Positions 12,601 to 24,777 of a stretch of DNA of 64,000 nucleotides are shown in pieces. The stretch's first letter is position 1. Every line of letters begins with the position of its first letter. Source of the DNA: Euphorbia lathyris (lineage: Eukaryota > Streptophyta > Magnoliopsida > Malpighiales > Euphorbiaceae); NCBI RefSeq assembly GCF_963576675.1, contig NC_088913.1, positions 14,645,001 through 14,709,000 on the forward strand. The letters run 5' to 3'. Below the pieces are notes generated by a model, which saw only the letters and a program-made list of their open reading frames with translations, ran no database searches and was not told where the DNA came from. The translations under genes and the position numbers were made by a program.

Positions 12601-14062
12601 TGTTCCTTTCGTCGGAATCCAGCAACTCCTCTACGTTCTCCTCGAAGGATTCCATCACTACGCATTCTGTCAAATCAACTCCGATCATGCTCACCCTATG
12701 ATTAGGCAATGGATTACGCCTAGTGGAAGGGTTCGCTGACGAAGGATCAGCTATCTTTTTCTCCTCGATTAAATTTTGGATTTCGTGCTTCAATCTCTCA
12801 CAGTTCTCAATAGTGTGCCCATAATTGCTGTGGAACTCGCAATATCCCCTAGCTTGTATCTGCGGAGGAGGCGGTGTCTTGTTATAATGAGTAAGAGCTT
12901 TCAGCAGCCCCTTTTTCTGCAATCGTTCGAAAACTTTTGTGTAGGTCTGATCAAATTTGGCGAACTGCCTCTTTTCGATAGCATTAAGATCAAGCACTTT
13001 CACTGCTGCAGATTCCGCACTCGCACTTGGCCCTCCGGCACTATACCCAGACTTCATCCATTTAGTGTACGCCTTTTTTGGTTCTCCATCCCCCTCAACA
13101 GTTAAGGCACAACTATACATCTGATTGAAATCGGTAAAAGGCATATACCGCAGCTCATTCTTAATATACGGCAAGGTGTTACCGACTACCATTCGGATCT
13201 GATCCTGCTCAAGCGGCTTCTGCTTCATAACCGCGGCCTTGGCCCTCCATCTTTTCACAAAATCGGAGAAGGATTCCCCCGTCTGCTGCTTAGTGCTCTC
13301 AAGCTCCTTCAAAGTGACCTCAAGCATGGTGTTGAAGCTATACTGAGTGATGAATGACTTCGCTAACTCTTTCCAATCCCTCTTCGTCACCATCGGCAAT
13401 GCATGAAACCATGTGAGGGCAGCCCCCTCAAGATAGGTGTTAAACAGCCCCAGGACTTGATCCTCAGTCAGGATCGTGTGCTTCATTACAGCGACATACT
13501 AATTCATGTGGGCAGTGGGATCCCCAGTTCCATTGAACTTTTTCATGTCAGGGAGCCGGAATTTCAAAGGCAAAGCCGTTGCCGATAAACAATTCTTCAA
13601 GTTATAAAAGTCCTGACTCCCGGAACTTCCCCCACGTAGATCCTGCACCTCCTGAGTGATGTGTTGCTTCCACTCCTCTTCCTTAGCTTTCTCTTTCTCA
13701 AGCTACTTCCGGATATAATCTTGATAGTCATCCTCATTCCCAAAGCGAGGTCCATCGTTCACCTCATTCTCAGCGTGTTTACTGCCACTTTTGTCATCTC
13801 TCATGGCCAGCTTAGCTAACTGGGCCGCTATCACCGCTAACTGCTCATTAATGTTGTTCACAGAGTTTTCCAATCCGGCCACTTTTTTGTCGGTCGCAGA
13901 CATACTGGCTGAAGACTGAGTATACTCGGAAGAAGATGATTCCGAAGCCACAACTGTCGATTCAGAACTGTCAATCTGTAACTGGTCAAACTGCCTAACT
14001 AGCCGACTGCTCTCTCGGTACCACAATCGCTTAATGATGACGTCTGCGTGAACGGTATCCAT
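6670..14062 (-). pseudogene. gag-pol: gag-pol of Tat element A (broken)
   Basis: Polyprotein order from 14062 leftward: gag with four Retrotrans_gag-like modules, protease (DDGSA motif), G-patch-like segment, reverse transcriptase (YVDD), RNase H, second archaeal-type RNase H (starting near 8390, FFDGAVNSNG), and integrase with an HHCC-like region (near 7600-7720) and a DDE core (GIDIIG, TDNGVQF, a Glu in the NGAVEA segment). Two RNase H domains are diagnostic of the Tat lineage. Compared with C there are four in-frame TAG stops (13703, 13499, 11600, 9005) and four frameshifts (near 10470, 9570, 8890 and 7425). The start at 14062 is the first Met after the leader. Cannot encode a working polyprotein. 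Confidence 0.92.
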
Positions 14063-15965
14063 TAGTATGTATGCATGATTTTATATGCATGATTCGTGGT
14101 GTGTGCGTTTATTATTTACGGATATATAAGATAAGAAGAACAAACGTTAGTCTAATTACACGTATCACAACATCTCTCTTCCACCCTTATCCCTCCACAC
14201 ACTCGATGGTCCAAGTCTCTTTCCTAGGATTTTGGTTTGGGGCTCACATTGCGGTCCAGGGGACGCGTGATGCCGTCGATTATTGCGGAAAAGTAGATCA
14301 TTCATCAGACAATACAGTTCGTTTTGACGTATCAACGTTCAGTGACTAAGAAATCGACCAAGTTGGATTGTCCTTTCGGAATAACTCGTCTTTCGTCCTT
14401 TCGTGAGACACATTAGTTCGGGTTTTGACTCCCTTTGAGCGCATCTCAGTTTTTAGACGTGGTACGAGTTATCGTTCGTTATTGTCAATGACTCGTTCCC
14501 TTTTGTTCGCGCGAGTTCGTGTCTCGATTTTTGGATTACAACGGGATCTTTTGGATCTATCGAGAGACGTAACCACGTGTTTATTTAGTGATGGAATCAC
14601 TTTTGGATTTTATTTTAGGGAACGGACTCATCGCGTAACGTGTTTGTTCTTAGCGTCGAGGATCCGTGTGCTCATTTTAGCTACGTGAAAAGACGGCGAG
14701 TCTTATTTTGAGTGCACGGTAACCTTTCGGCTAGCAACAGTTCGTTGTTCTTCCCAATCCACGGGATATATCATCTTAGTGTGGTTATAGAAAATCAACG
14801 TTTCGTTGAATCGCGTGTTTGTTTGAAGTGAGGATATCACTGTTTTGTTTCCTTTAGGTACGAATTAAGCAAACACGTACATCGGGCCATATTTCTTGCA
14901 GTTTTGGTAACGGTCGAAATGATCGAGTCGTTAGTCAAAACCCGCAGTCTCGTCCATATGGCGTAATTATATGGTTCGGCTTAATTCGGCTTCGTGATTT
15001 TAAACGGGGTATACACTCGTTCGAGGCACGTATTCAACGGCATTGGTTTATTTTCTTTAACTACTCTCGGTATTGACATATCGTAGATTCGGAATGATTT
15101 TGGTCGTTTAGTTCATTTTTTGCTTTTCTTTTCTTAGTCACTTCTGCGGACACGTCCATCTCTCTTAAGAACGACACGGGGCATAACGTAAAAGCTCGTC
15201 TTTTATTCGGAAGGGACGGGCTACGTGCGTGAAACTTTTCACGTTATGACAGGGTCGTTCGAAACAGAAATGTTCTTCGTTTTCGTTTCGTTATGATCTT
15301 GTTTTATCCCAATTTATTTAAAGAATGTGAATAATGGCTACTGTTAATATAGTCTTTTGTATCGAAATGTAACTATCCTTAACACCAAACCGACGCATAC
15401 TAATACGTGCTTACGTCGTAACGCATTTCCTGAACATATGCCTTCGTCGGGACACAGAAAGGGACAAGGCGGGCCGCACATGTTCATTCATACGAGATGA
15501 CTAAGTCGTCTTTAGTTTAAATCATTTCGATGTTTTAGGGTAATTAGTATGTCGACTCAAGAGTATATATTAACGCATCATTTCATTTTCTTTACATACT
15601 TTAGGATTTAGACATGTATCATGGCAATTTGAAAACACGAACTGATTCATTTATCACGCCAAAAATAGTAACGGGTAATCCTATGGCAACTTCTAAGGCT
15701 ACTATATGCTGATACGGCTGAGCGCGGGACCTCACAGGACCGCACAAATTCGCCCCTAACGAATGGATGGGGACCCTTTGGCGCCTTACTGTAAGGGGGA
15801 ACTTACACTAGCCTCTTTCGAGCGACGAATGGACTCTCGCTAGAGGTTTCGCGGAAATTACCCAAAAGGTTTGCAATAATGCACATGAATGCATACGAAA
15901 AGAAATAATACGATCCGTCCCCGTTAAGGGCTTAATACACGCCTTCCAGAATCAAATTTCTCGCT
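14063..15965 (-). other. Long untranslated leader of Tat element A
   Basis: About 1.9 kb between PBS and gag, matching 1271-3088 in B. No conserved reading frame between the two copies. Contains 'CCTAGGATTTTGG' and long conserved GC-poor blocks of unknown role. Confidence 0.65.
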
Positions 15966-15983
15966 TCCCCAGCAGAGTCGCCA
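15966..15983 (-). other. Primer binding site, tRNA-Arg type (element A)
   Basis: Minus strand TGGCGACTCTGCTGGGGA, two bases after the LTR end at 15986. Identical to the site in B. Confidence 0.82.
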
Positions 15984-18306
15984 CTTGTTAGACGAGGTGC
16001 CTCGGCCTAATCTCCCGGGCGGACCGGGGGGTGGACACCTCATGGCGACGTAAGCGGTGATTGGTGCCGAAAGCAACCAATCGTGGAATCAAGCTGCTCG
16101 ACAGGACCGGAGCTCGGAGATATAGAAGAGTCGCCACCCACGAATGGGAAAATGAACACCGATCCCTTGCGGGAGACCGGTGTGGGTTCGGGAAACTTAG
16201 GTACGAGCCGAGAAGGCTAGCTCCTTTCCGGAGAAAGGCTACTAGGCACCCCGACATCGCCCGGTTATGAACCACCGGCCTCCTACTCAGCATGTTAGGC
16301 GATAACGGACTAATCATATACTTCTTTAAGTTTAAAATTCATTTGAAACCTTTTCTTTCTCATTTTGGAAGCCGTTTTAAGCATATATTATTGAAAAGCC
16401 ACTTTAGTAAAGAATCACCCATTTACATCAGTTCAATATACATATAAGAGAGAGGGGAAGAAGGAAGAATTGATTTATTTACAACGTGATTTACATTTCG
16501 TGTTGCGTGTTAATTCTATACTAACTCATTTCCCCCAAAACGAGTTCATTTACATGGTTCGCACCTTAATCGCCGTTGGAACGATTTAGGTACGTTTCAA
16601 AACCCCGTTTGATGAAGTCCGCCTGAATCGCCGTTGGAACGACTCAAGTGTTTGAAAACATTAAGGTAAAAACCTTTAATAAGAAAACGTGGTTAAGCAT
16701 ACAAGTCAATTTATTTTGTACAAATCATTTAAGAAAACGATTCAAAACTCTATTATTTATAATGAAAACGATTTTAATTACAAGGTTCGCTTAATCCGTC
16801 GTTGGAATGGACTAAGGTTTTAAAACGTGATGTTTTAAGAAATGATTTAAAATGTCAAGAAGACACTATTTATCTACATTAGGAACCTCTAAAAAACCTT
16901 TAGTTTAGATAATTAAATTGAAAACTCTTTTTGGGATTTATTTTCCCCTTTTCACTCAATAGACTCTTTACTTGTCATAATTACCACAATGAACATATTA
17001 AATCAAAATTCACTTCAAATAAAACCCATTTAAAATATGGACCAATAAATGTCCAAAGAGAATAAGGGAAAAGCATATACATATATATACACATGTATTT
17101 GAAAATAATGATATACATATAACTTTAGAAAACCAAGTAAAGGATGCTACTCAATAGCTAAATATATACATAATAATGAAAATAAAAGATACTAAATATA
17201 CTAAATATACTAAAAAAACATGTAAAATGATAAACAAAATTCATTGTTAATAAGAAAATAAACTTTATATCCCAAAATGACTATAGAAAATAACTTTCCC
17301 AAATATACATTAAACATTAAAATAATGCATATTTATCCTCAAAATATCTAGTAATTAATTACCTCAAAATACCCAAGTAAATAACTTTTTAAAATAAAAC
17401 CCAATATAATTTAAATGAATGAAAAAAGAAAATATATATACATATACTTTATCAAATCCAATTAATGAAAAATAATTTATAAACACATTAAATAACTATA
17501 TGTATAAGGTATTTAAAAATAACTTGAAAGTAAATGTTACATAATAATACATATATATACAAAGGATCAAAAGCTTAAAAGTTGAGAAAGAGAGACCAAA
17601 ACAGCATTTTTTACCTTCTGGCAGATTTACCGATGGAAAATCCGTGTAAACAGCAATTAGTGACAGAAACGGTAAATTACAGCAGCACTCCAATTTTTTC
17701 TAGATTTATTCAAAAGCTTTAAATTAAATCTAATTCAATCGTTTTGGATTTCCGAACTACCAAAAATGGATCATAGTCAATAACGGAAGTTCCTAAAACG
17801 ACGTTTTTATTTTAAAACGTTATTTGGAAATTTCTTTTTTAAGAAACTTATAATTACAACGTCTTTTAATACCCGAACTACCTTTTTATCGGATCACGGT
17901 TCGTATTGGGATATCAAAACGAGGTTTTTATTTTAAAACAAAACCAAATTTTATTCAACACGAGACGAAAATTAAATAAATACGCAAAATTAAATAAAAC
18001 GTGGTAAATAAATAAATAAAATTATAACATAAAAATAAATAAAGGAAAAGAAATAAATTAAATAAAATAAAACGAGTCTAGTCCTCGGATAATACCTTAA
18101 ATTCGGTATTGACGATTGAAGTCGGTTGATTCCACGAATCGTGCTTTTCCGGTGTTTTTGGTAAAATTTTAACTTTTAGGAGATTAGGAATTTTTAGGAA
18201 AAAAAATGTTTTTTCCCAAAAAAATCAATTTTCTCTCTCTAAAAATGTTTAGAGTGAGAAAATATTTCCCAAAAAGCCTCCTCTCAAATGCATGGGGATC
18301 CGTGCC

Positions 18307-18313
18307 TTTTATA
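18307..18313 (-). promoter_or_regulatory. TATA box of LTR A
   Basis: Minus strand CCTATAAAAGG, same place relative to the palindrome array as in LTRs B and C. Confidence 0.68.
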
Positions 18314-18335
18314 GGCATTGGATCCCCGGAACGAA

Positions 18336-18600
18336 TGGGCGACGCCCGAGCAAGATCGGGCGTCGCCCAACCCCTTTGGGCGACGCCCGATATGTTGGGC
18401 GGCCGCCCAACATTGTTGGGCGATCGCCCAACAATAGTTGGGCGGCCGCCCAACATTTGTTAGGCGATCTCCCAACAGAGTTGGGCGAGCGCCCAACAAT
18501 CGTTGGGCGTGCGCCCAACCGACGTTGGGCGTTCGCCCAACGATCGTTGGGCGTTCACCCAACGTCGTTGGGTGCTCGCCCAATGGCTGCCGGGCGTGCT
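18336..18600. repeat. GC-rich palindrome array in U3 of LTR A
   Basis: About 11-13 units GTTGGGCG-n-CGCCCAAC spaced about 22-27 bp. Centres vary (GGCC, ATC, AGC, TGC, TTC) while arms are kept. Translated frames through it give proline/arginine-rich artefacts. Confidence 0.87.
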
Positions 18601-18994
18601 CGCCCAACGCCTGCCGGGGCGCGTCTCGTGCTGTCGGGCGCACACGCCCCGTGGCCGTCGAGCGCGCGTTCCGCGCCGCCGGGCTCGTGCGTCCAACGGA
18701 TGTCGAGCGCGCGCCATTCGCGATCGGACGCGTGCATCCAACGGACGTCGAGCGCGCGCCCCGTGCTGCCGGGCGGGCGTCCGACTGTCGTTGGACGCGC
18801 GTCGGCTGCCGCTAGGCGCTCGCAACACGCCGTCGAGCACTCGCGAGCCGTCCAATCGACGACCGCGACCCACTGTAATTTCTCCTTCCTTATTATATAT
18901 TATATATTTTTTGTTTTTAAAACTTCCGGAATCAACCATTTCAACCGTCTTGTTTACAGGTTTTCGTCACAGGTCCTCCGACTCGGTGTCTACA

Positions 18995-21900
18995 ATAGCA
19001 CATGAAATTATTTCAGAAGGTATGCCTTTAAACGATCAATTTCAAGTTGCTGTCATAATTGACAAATTGCCTCCTTCGTGGAAAGATTTTAAAAATATTT
19101 TGATGCACAAAACAAAAGAATTTTCGATGGAAAGTTTGATTACTCGCCTCCGAATTGAGGAGGAAGCTCGAAAACAAGATTTAAAAGAGGAAGTGCTTAT
19201 TGTTTCTAATAGCATTAAAAGGTCCACTGCAGTTCTGAAACCCACTCAAAAGAATTTTAAGAATCAGAACCGCAAACCAATCCAAAACTGCAACACTCGA
19301 GTTAATTTGAATTGGAACCTTCAAAGGAACCAAAATAGGCCACAGCAACAACCACCTAGAAATGATGCTGCTTTCCTATGCTTTAACTGTGGGAAACCAG
19401 GTCATATGGCATGTAAGTGCAGGAACAGGCCAAACATTACTCCTAGTGTTAACCTGACTGAAGAGCAACATAACTTTGTTGCTATGATTTCTGAGATCAA
19501 CCTCATAGGTGGATCAGATGGGTGGTGGGTAGACACTGGTGCTTCACGCCATGTTTGCTATGATAGAAGTATGTTCAAAACATACAGTGCTGTGACCGAA
19601 GATAAGAAAGTGTTATTGGGTGATTCCCATACCACTATTGTTGCTGGAATTGGTAGTGTGGAATTGAACTTCACATCTGGAAAAACCTTAACTTTGAAGG
19701 ATGTGATGCATACTCCAGAAATGAGAAAAATTTTGGTTTCGGGCCATCTACTCAACAAGGCTGGTTTTACTCAGACTATAGGAGCAGATTTATTTACTTT
19801 GACTAAGAACAATGTATTTGTAGGAAAAGGTTATGCTACTGAAGGCATGTTTAAGTTGAATGTTGAGATTAATAAAGTGAATGCTTCTGTTTACTCCTTC
19901 TGTACTTTTAATGTTTGGCATGCTCGTTTTTGTCATGTTAATAAGCGTATCATTAAAAATATGAGTAACTTAGGTTTAATTCCAAAATTGAATTTGAATG
20001 AGTTTTCTAAATGTGATTATTGTAGTCAGGCAAAAATCACAAAAACACCTCATAAATCAGTTGTTAGGGATTCTGAACCTCTAGATTTAATTCATTCAGA
20101 TATATGTGAATTAGATGGAAAGTTGACTAGGAATGACAAACGGTATTTTATAACCTTTATAGATGATTGTTCTGACTTCACTTTTTTTATCTTATGAAAA
20201 ATAAAAGTGAAGTGTTTGATATGTTTAAGTTGTTCATAGTTGAAATAGAAAATCAATACAGTAGGAAAGTCAAGAGACTTCGTAGCGATAGAGGCACAGA
20301 ATATGGTTCTAGCCTGTTTATTGATTTCTATAAATCACATGGCATTATACATGAAACCACAGCACCTTACTCACCAGAAATGAATGGAAAGGCTGAAAGG
20401 AAGAATAGGACACTTACCGAATCTGTAGTAGCTATTATGCTTAGTTCAGGTGCTGCCTCACATTGGTGGGGAGAAATCCTTTTGACTGTTTGCTATGTGC
20501 TAAATAGGGTCCCTAAATCCAGAAGCAAAATCTCTCCTTATGAGATCTTGAAAAATAAAACACCTAATCTATCATATTTTAGAACTTGGGGTTGTTTGGC
20601 TTATGTTAGGATTCCTGACCCTAAGAGAGTCAAACTTGCTAGTAGGGCTTATGAATGTGTGTTTATTGGATATGCTGTGAATAGCAAAGCATATAGGTTC
20701 TATGATTTGAATGCAAAAGTCATCTTGGAGTCAAATGATGCTGACTTTTATGAAGATAAGTTTCCTTTTAAATTAAGAAATAGTGGGGGTGCATCATCGA
20801 GTAGCATACCTGCTACTAGACCTATAGTACAAAAAGAGATTGAGGAATCTGAACCTAGGAGAAGTAAGAGACCTAGAGTATCTAAAGACTTTGGTTCTGA
20901 CTTTTACGCTTTCACAGCAGAAGAGGATCCACTTACTATACAAGAAGCCTTAACCTCATTAGATGCTGATTTATGGCAAAAATCCATTAATGATGAAATG
21001 GACTCACTTGAGTCAAAACAAACTTGGCACTTAGTAGACTTACCACCAGGTTGTAAACCAATAGGTTGTAAATGGATCCTTAAGAAGAAACTGAAACCTG
21101 ATGGTTCAGTAGATAAGTTTAAGGCTCGCCTTGTAGCTAAAGGCTTTAGACAAAGAGAAAATGTTGATTTCTTTGATACTTATTCACCTATCACTAGGAT
21201 TACGTCTATACGTGTTTTGATTACTATTGCTTCTGTGCACAATCTAGTGGTGCACCAAATGGATGTTAAAACTGCGTTTTTGAATGGTGAACTAGAAGAA
21301 GAGGTTTATATGGATCAACCTGAGGGCTTTGTAGTCTTTGGTCAAGCCCATAAGGTATGTAAGTTAGATAAGTCTTTATATGGGCTAAAATAAGCACCTA
21401 AGCAATGGCATGCAAAGTTTGATAACTTGATTATTTCAAATGGCTTTAAGGTGAATGAAAGTGATAAGTGTATCTACTATAAATATGAAAATGGTCTTTG
21501 CACCATTATTTGCTTGTATGTTGATGACTTGCTTATTTTTGGATCTAATATTCATGTTGTGAATGCTGTTAAGTCAATGTTGTGTGAAAACTTTGACATG
21601 AAAGATCTAGGAGAAGCGAACGTCATTCTTGGCATAAAGATAACTAGGTCTGAAACTGGAATTTCTTTAGATCAATCTCACTACGTTGAGAAGATACTAA
21701 AGAAATATAACTACTTTGACTGTAAACCTGCATGTACACCTTATGACCCTAGTATAAAACTTTTTAAGAACACTGGAGACAGTGTAAGACAATCAGAGTA
21801 TGCTAGCATAATTGGCAGTCTTCGTTATGCCACTGATTGTACTAGACCCGACATCGCGTATGTCGTAGGACTGCTATGCAGATTTACTAGTAGACCTAGT

Positions 21901-22446
21901 GTGGAGCATTGGAATGCTATAGAAAGGGTCATGAGATACCTTAAAAGAACCATGAAACTTGGATTACATTATCAAAGATTTCCAGCAGTCCTTGAAGGAT
22001 ATAGTGATGCTGACTGGAATACCTTATCAGATGATTCCAAGGCTACTAGTGGCTATATTTTCAATATAGCTGGTGGTGCTGTTTCATAGAAGTCTAAGAA
22101 ACAGACTATTCTAGCTCAATCAACCATGGAATCAGAACTGATTGCACTAGCTATGGCTAGTGAAGAAGCAGGTTGGTTGAGAAGTCTGTTAGCTGAGATT
22201 CCCCTATGGGAAAAACCGATTCCAGCTGTATTGATCCATTGCGATAGTACCGCGGCTATTGCTAAGATTCAGAATCGTTATTACAACGATAAGAAACGAC
22301 AGATACGTCGTAAGCACATCACTGTGAGAGAGCTACTCACAAACGGAGCTGTTAGAGTGGATCACATACGCTCAGTGATGAAAGGATTAGCTAGAGAGAA
22401 AGTCCATAATACGGCAAAGAGTATGGGACTTATGCCCCTACAGTGA
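18995..22446 (+). pseudogene. gag-pol: copia gag-pol of element D (5'-truncated, broken)
   Basis: Order is copia-type: gag fragment (UBN2-like), CCHC zinc knuckle (CFNCGKPGHMACKC, about 19379-19420), aspartic protease (WWVDTGASRHVC, about 19522), GAG-pre-integrase HHCC region, integrase (D in FIDDCSDF, D in SDRGTEYG, E in MNGKAERKNR), reverse transcriptase (YVDDLLIFG, about 21518), RNase H (YSDADWN). Integrase before RT separates it from gypsy elements. Breaks: frameshift near 20185 at the end of the first integrase block, TAA at 21391 and TAG at 22087. The last 106 residues end at TGA 22444. I do not assign a copia lineage. Confidence 0.93.
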
Positions 22447-22948
22447 TGAGTTACACATAATGGTAACCCAACCTATAGACTGGAGATCCCAAGAAATAGG
22501 TTCAAAGGGTAATAACAAGTTGTGTTGTAATATGAGTCAGATCATGCAATTAGAAGTATGAATATCCTGAAGCAATTTGAGGTTGAGATAATAGAAACTC
22601 TTAATGAAGTCTATACTCCGTTTGGAGTGAAGTACATAGCTACAGGAGTACTTTTGATAGACTCACCTATATGAATGTGGAAGTGAGGCCTCTTCCTATG
22701 AGTTTAGGGCAAAACTCTAGAGCATTCATTAAACCGGGATAGACGTGCAAGGCCTTAAACGCATGGGCTACTAGAACTACACTCTGAAAAGGTTATGGCG
22801 TGATATAGATCAGAGATAGAGTTCAAGACTACGACTCACTCTAGTAAAATCTGAACTATACTCACTACGCAAAGGTTCAAATCGAAAGATACCTCTGTTT
22901 ATGTCTGACCTTATGTAACTGCTCAGTAAAACGATTTCAAAAATTCTA
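22447..22948 (+). other. 3' untranslated region of copia element D
   Basis: About 500 bp between the gag-pol stop and the polypurine tract. No coding sequence seen. Confidence 0.5.
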
Positions 22949-22957
22949 GTGGGGGAT
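22949..22957 (+). other. Polypurine tract of element D
   Basis: GTGGGGGAT immediately before TGTTGGGC, the start of the 3' LTR. Typical position and composition for copia elements. Confidence 0.7.
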
Positions 22958-23644
22958 TGTTGGGCTTGGCCCAAATATAATTTGTGAAATAAGCCCACCC
23001 ATGTGTCTTCTTGTGTCTTTGAGTTTTTCAAGTGGAAAAACATCCCACATTGCTTTCAAAGCACTTAGTGGAGATGTATATAAAGAAGGTCCTCACATGC
23101 TTGGGGTGTGCCCCAAGGGGTACCCACTTTTGTGAAAGGGTGAGGACCTATCTTCATGGTTGACCACCACACACGCGCGCGCGCCGTCCGTCCGACCGAA
23201 CCGGGCCGGGTTGGGTTGGTGTGGTGTAAAATGTATAATTTTTTTATTAAAAAATTTTAATAATATTTTTTTATTATTATTTTTTATTAATTCGGAAATC
23301 AATTTTTATTTAATTATTTATACTCTGATTTAGTCTTTGTGAACGTTGTTCATAACGTCCATTTTTTTCTGAACGTGTCTTCAGTCTCCTCCACCTTCCT
23401 GATTTTCCTCCTTCCCTTTCTCCATAAAATCAGAGCTCAAACAGCTCTTTTTTCTTGTATAAATAGGTGATGTGAGACTGCCTTTAACACACAATTTTAT
23501 TTTCATTCATTCTGTATTTTTTCGAAACTGAACAAGTAAACAGAGAGTGTATACAGAATGATTTTCGTACGGTGCAATACGACAATTGTATTTAAGAGGG
23601 TTGTTTTATCCTGGAGGCGACCGGAGTTCATACTGTTTGCTACA
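22958..23644 (+). repeat. 3' LTR of copia element D (right end uncertain)
   Basis: Starts TGTTGGGCTTGGCCC after the PPT. Contains a TATA box TATAAATA at 23458-23465. The end is put at '...TTTGCTACA' from sequence feel alone; no paired LTR or target duplication is in the window. Confidence 0.5.
23458..23465 (+). promoter_or_regulatory. TATA box in copia LTR
   Basis: TATAAATA, inside the LTR about 500 bp from its start, where a U3/R boundary is expected. Confidence 0.5.
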
Positions 23645-24225
23645 TTACGGCAGTTCTGCGAACGTCTTAAAGAAAGCGACATTATTCGCGACTCTGCCCA
23701 TTTAATTTTGTTCGGTCTGTTCCTATTTTCTGAGTTCGAGCAACAACAATTTCTTTCTGAATGGGAGGAAGAAGAATATGAAGCTGATATTCTACTTCAA
23801 CAGAGATTTCTAAAATGCACCAATCATTTAACTGGGTACTATGCATAATTTCCATATCATTCTATTCCCGAAAAATTGGATACCATGGATGACGAGAAAA
23901 CTCCAAACATTGATGATTTACTAATGAACAACTACAAAATTTTGTGTGAAAGTTTGGAGTTAGAATTATTAGAGAGCGATGATGATAATTCATATACACC
24001 TAATTCTTCCTTACGATTTGATCAAACTAGTATCGATTTAATTCTTTTGTGGAATAAATACTATTTACAATAATTACCACCATTAATCATAAAAAAATAT
24101 TAAGGCCGAAGAAGAAGGAGAAGGAGAGAAGGAGAGGGAGAGGACATCGCATTCATAGAGGATTTTTTGTTCGGTTATGAGGAAGAATATATTGCAGATG
24201 ATTGTTGGAAGAGTTCTGCGTGAAA
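23645..24225 (+). other. Unidentified segment with acidic open frames
   Basis: Two plus-strand frames (one ending 23848, one 23876-24073) translate to acidic, Leu/Glu-rich peptides. A GA-rich stretch (24103-24142) and a third frame ending near 24224 follow. I recognise no family. The first frame starts inside the putative copia LTR. It may be a decayed host gene or chance. No intron pattern or promoter is clear. Confidence 0.25.
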
Positions 24226-24775
24226 AAGAATGATGAATAAATCAATTAAGAAGAAATTAAGGAATCAAACTTAGGATGTTATTTTTTTTATGGTTTTTCT
24301 AATTGATGCATATTTGGAAATTAAATACTCAAACTTGGATTTTATTTTGTTTTATTTTTGCCGGACAATTTCATATTTTAGAATTAAAGAATCATAATAC
24401 AAATCTATTCATCTATCTCTTGTTTTCATTAGATAGTGTGATGAAATATGTTTTTATTATTTCCAAATTTAGCATAAACACTAGGATGATCTAGTATTAC
24501 TAGAACTTAGTAATATAAATATGTGAAACCAAATATTAAAAAGGTTATATAAATAAAGGAAATATATAATTTGATAATAAAAATAAAATCAAAGGGCTTA
24601 TGTAAAAGAGGAACTCTTTTAATCAAGTTGCTTGATATTCAACCAAGTAAGAATCTCTTAAACAATCAAGTTACTTAATATTTAACCAAATAAGGAACTC
24701 AACAATTAATTAAGAATGTCAGTTTATATTCAAATAATATAAACTGTTACAACACCCCTACAATTAAAGGGCTTA
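24226..24775. other. AT-rich intergenic DNA, nothing recognised
   Basis: No convincing frame. Weak direct repeats ('aaccaagtaag', 'caatcaagttactt') near 24620-24690. Confidence 0.4.
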
Positions 24776-24777
24776 TG

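Larger units (their letters stand above)
6161..18994 (-). mobile_element. Tat-lineage LTR retrotransposon A, interrupted by B and nested in copia D
   Basis: Minus-strand order: 5' LTR (18994 to 15986), PBS, leader, gag-pol (14062 to 6670), then 509 bp of 3' region. The 3' region stops exactly where B's LTR begins. C shows that about 4 kb of 3' region, containing an opposite-strand gene, plus a 3' LTR should follow; in A these are presumably displaced to the left of the window. The right end abuts copia gag at 18995, where the first five target bases are ATAGC. Confidence 0.85.
15986..18994 (-). repeat. 5' LTR of Tat element A (about 3.0 kb)
   Basis: Plus-strand ends TGTTAGACG...GTGTCTACA. 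Homologous to the LTRs of B and C over its length. TATA box at 18307-18313 (-), palindrome array 18336-18600, CpG-rich U3 to about 18870. The right boundary is exact because copia gag coding sequence begins at the next base. Confidence 0.93.
18995..23644 (+). mobile_element. Ty1/copia element D, 3' part
   Basis: The plus-strand copia gag-pol starts in mid-gag at 18995, right at the LTR of Tat element A, and ends at 22446. A polypurine tract and 3' LTR follow. The 5' LTR and gag N-terminus should lie left of the window beyond A and B. The LTR end at about 23644 is a guess because no second LTR is visible. Confidence 0.82.

Noticed and set aside
18336..18600. Regularly spaced palindromic repeats that look CRISPR-like
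   Set aside because: Spacers are only a few bases, units vary, the array is inside a plant LTR and no cas genes exist.
18503..20197. Single frame joining the Tat LTR to copia gag
   Set aside because: The first part is LTR sequence of element A; the frame crosses an insertion boundary by chance. Only 18995 onward is copia.
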